Shown here: piece by piece, positions 15,044 to 15,828 of the stretch
How the letters are laid out: the number at the start of each line of letters is the position of its first letter
Position numbering within the stretch: position 1 is the first letter of the stretch
Made by a program: the position numbers and the translations under genes
Notes under the pieces: generated by a model
What the model saw: the letters and a program-made list of their open reading frames with translations, nothing else
The model's database searches: none
Told to the model about the DNA's origin: nothing
Assembly: GCA_002501205.1 (NCBI GenBank)
Contig: DLRW01000081.1
Span: 1-15,828, forward strand
Reading direction: 5' to 3'
Length of the DNA stretch: 15,828 bases
From: Flavobacteriales bacterium UBA7878
GTDB lineage: Bacteria > Bacteroidota > Bacteroidia > Flavobacteriales > Schleiferiaceae

Positions 15044-15130
15044 CTAAGGCTAAGGTTTATGGCTTTATTTCTGCAATTGCTAAGTTAACCTCACAGCCTT
15101 TTAGAAGGCGCAAATAGATACATTAGATGA
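15044..15130. other. left flank of the tandem array, upstream of the SH3b-protein gene
   Basis: Non-coding. From 15079 it matches the dispersed repeat segment at 13614 onward (gctaagttaa, then agcctttt, then a shared acatt/gcatt stretch before the array palindrome). It probably also holds the promoter of the minus-strand SH3b gene, which I could not locate. Confidence 0.5.
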
Positions 15131-15723
15131 ACAAGCGAGCTTGCGCCTGGAATGGATTAGCAAGCTGATCCTGATTAAGCTTAATGGTCATACACCAAAA
15201 ATCCACGGACTGTCGCCCGGTATTTTTCATTTCCAGCCTTGGCTTGCAAGCGAGCTTGCGCCGGTAAAGGATTAGCAAGCTGATCCTGATTAGGCTCAAT
15301 GGTCATACACCAAAAATCCTCGGGCTAGCGCCCTATGTTTTTCATTTCTAGCCTTGGCGAGCAAGCGAGCTTGCGCCTAGATAGGATTAGCAGGCTGATC
15401 CTGATTAGGCTCAATGGTCAAACACCTAAAATCCTCGGGCTAGCGCCCTATGTTTTTCATTTCTAGCCTTGGCGAGCAAGCGAGCTTGCGCCGGGAAAGG
15501 ATTAGCAGGCTGATCCTGGTTAAGCTCAATGGTCATTCACCAAAAATCCACGGGCTAGCGCCCTGAATTTTTCATTTCTAGCCTTGGCTTGCAAGCGAGC
15601 TTGCGCCGGGAAAGGATTAGCAGGCTGATCCTGGTTAAGCTCAATGGTCATTCACCAAAAATCCTCGGGCTAGCGCCCGGTATTTTTCATTTCTAGCCTT
15701 GGCTTGCAAGCGAGCTTGCGCCG
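15131..15723. repeat. tandem array of a 115-bp structured repeat next to tRNA-Arg
   Basis: The anchor caagcgagcttgcgcc starts at 15132, 15247, 15362, 15477, 15592 and 15707: five full units of exactly 115 bp with no length change, plus a partial sixth. Each unit can form three hairpins with 4-nt loops: GCAAG-CGAG-CTTGC, GGATTAG-CAGG-CTGATCC (loop CAAG in the first two units; one G-T pair) and CGGGC-TAGC-GCCCG. The third sits between AAAAATCC and ATTTTTC, so it resembles a terminator hairpin. Unit 1, farthest from the tRNA, is the most diverged (its third hairpin is broken, CGGACTGTCGCCCG). Units 4 and 5 are almost identical, suggesting growth or homogenisation at the tRNA end. There is no coding frame of note and there are no CRISPR-like spacers. 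Confidence 0.95.
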
Positions 15724-15740
15724 GGCTAGAAATGAAAAAT
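15682..15740. repeat. 17-bp inverted repeat joining the array to the tRNA terminator
   Basis: ATTTTTCATTTCTAGCC (15682-15698) at the end of unit 5 is perfectly complementary to GGCTAGAAATGAAAAAT (15724-15740). The arms enclose the first hairpin of the partial sixth unit. Beyond them, CACCAAAAATCC (15653-15664) pairs with GGATTTTTGGTG (15762-15773), so the whole junction is one large imperfect palindrome whose outer arm includes the tRNA 3' end. Confidence 0.92.
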
Positions 15741-15769
15741 CCCCTCCGGTTGCACCGGAAGGGATTTTT
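15735..15769 (-). terminator. intrinsic terminator of the tRNA-Arg gene
   Basis: AAAAATCCC-c-TCCGG and CCGGA-a-GGGATTTTT form a 14-bp stem with one mismatch around the loop TTGCA. It directly follows the CCA of the minus-strand tRNA, and its T run (complement of 15735-15739) ends that transcript. The symmetric A/T tracts could also stop plus-strand transcription leaving the array. Confidence 0.9.
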
Positions 15770-15828
15770 GGTGATCGCGACAGGATTCGAACCTGTGACC
15801 GTCTGCTTAGAAGGCAGATGCTCTATCC
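15769..15828 (-). tRNA. tRNA-Arg (anticodon TCT), 3' part; 5' end beyond the right edge
   Basis: Read on the minus strand, the window shows the end of the D-arm, the anticodon arm TCTGC-CTTCTAA-GCAGA (15802-15818) with anticodon TCT at 15809-15811, a T-arm with the TTCGAAT loop between ACAGG and CCTGT, the 3' acceptor strand CGCGATC, discriminator A (15772) and an encoded CCA (15769-15771). It would read AGA arginine codons. The 5' acceptor strand and most of the D-arm lie outside the window. Confidence 0.95.

Noticed and set aside
15131..15723. CRISPR array
   Set aside because: The whole 115-bp unit repeats; there are no unique spacers and no cas genes nearby.
15769..15828. tRNA-integrated genomic island
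   Set aside because: The tRNA 3' end is a typical attachment site, but no integrase gene and no second copy of the tRNA end in an att-like position lies in the window.

Overview
The window looks like chromosome of a Bacteroidota species, probably a marine-type flavobacterium. The protein families fit that group, start codons lack clear Shine-Dalgarno sequences, and matches to the Bacteroidota -7 promoter element TAnnTTTG precede several genes. No replication, phage or transposase gene is visible.

Left part (1-3870, all minus strand): the N-terminal end of a PAS-domain signalling protein that runs off the left edge, a secreted protein of unknown function, then a bestrophin-family anion channel gene between two small genes for roughly four-helix membrane proteins.

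Centre (4060-11070): an inorganic-carbon module. A beta-carbonic anhydrase (plus strand) faces the minus-strand operon dabB-dabA-(105-residue orphan). DabB and DabA form the DAC energy-coupled CO2-hydrating/bicarbonate-accumulating complex. A LysR-type regulator is divergent from dabB and is followed by a HEXXH protein. The bestrophin may belong to the same theme, because algal bestrophins conduct bicarbonate. The organism is probably a heterotroph using this set to supply bicarbonate at low CO2, since no RuBisCO or carboxysome gene is present here.

Right-centre (11068-12869): a FAD-dependent aromatic-ring-type monooxygenase divergent from a TetR regulator. The 56-bp gap holds two tandem 18-bp imperfect dyads, which are likely the TetR operators.

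Right part (12886-15828): an apparently more AT-rich stretch (judged by eye) with a TfoX C-terminal-domain gene overlapping a cysteine-less carboxymuconolactone-decarboxylase-family gene, then a cytoplasmic protein of unknown function and an exported SH3b-like protein. This last pair is flanked by related non-coding repeats in direct orientation. The window ends with a tandem array of exact 115-bp period (five full units and a partial sixth). Each unit can form three hairpins. The array abuts the terminator and 3' end of a tRNA-Arg(TCT) gene on the minus strand. Sequences flanking the tRNA terminator hairpin also occur, inverted, in every repeat unit, which ties the origin of the array to the tRNA terminator. 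This array and its dispersed relative are the least explained structures in the window.
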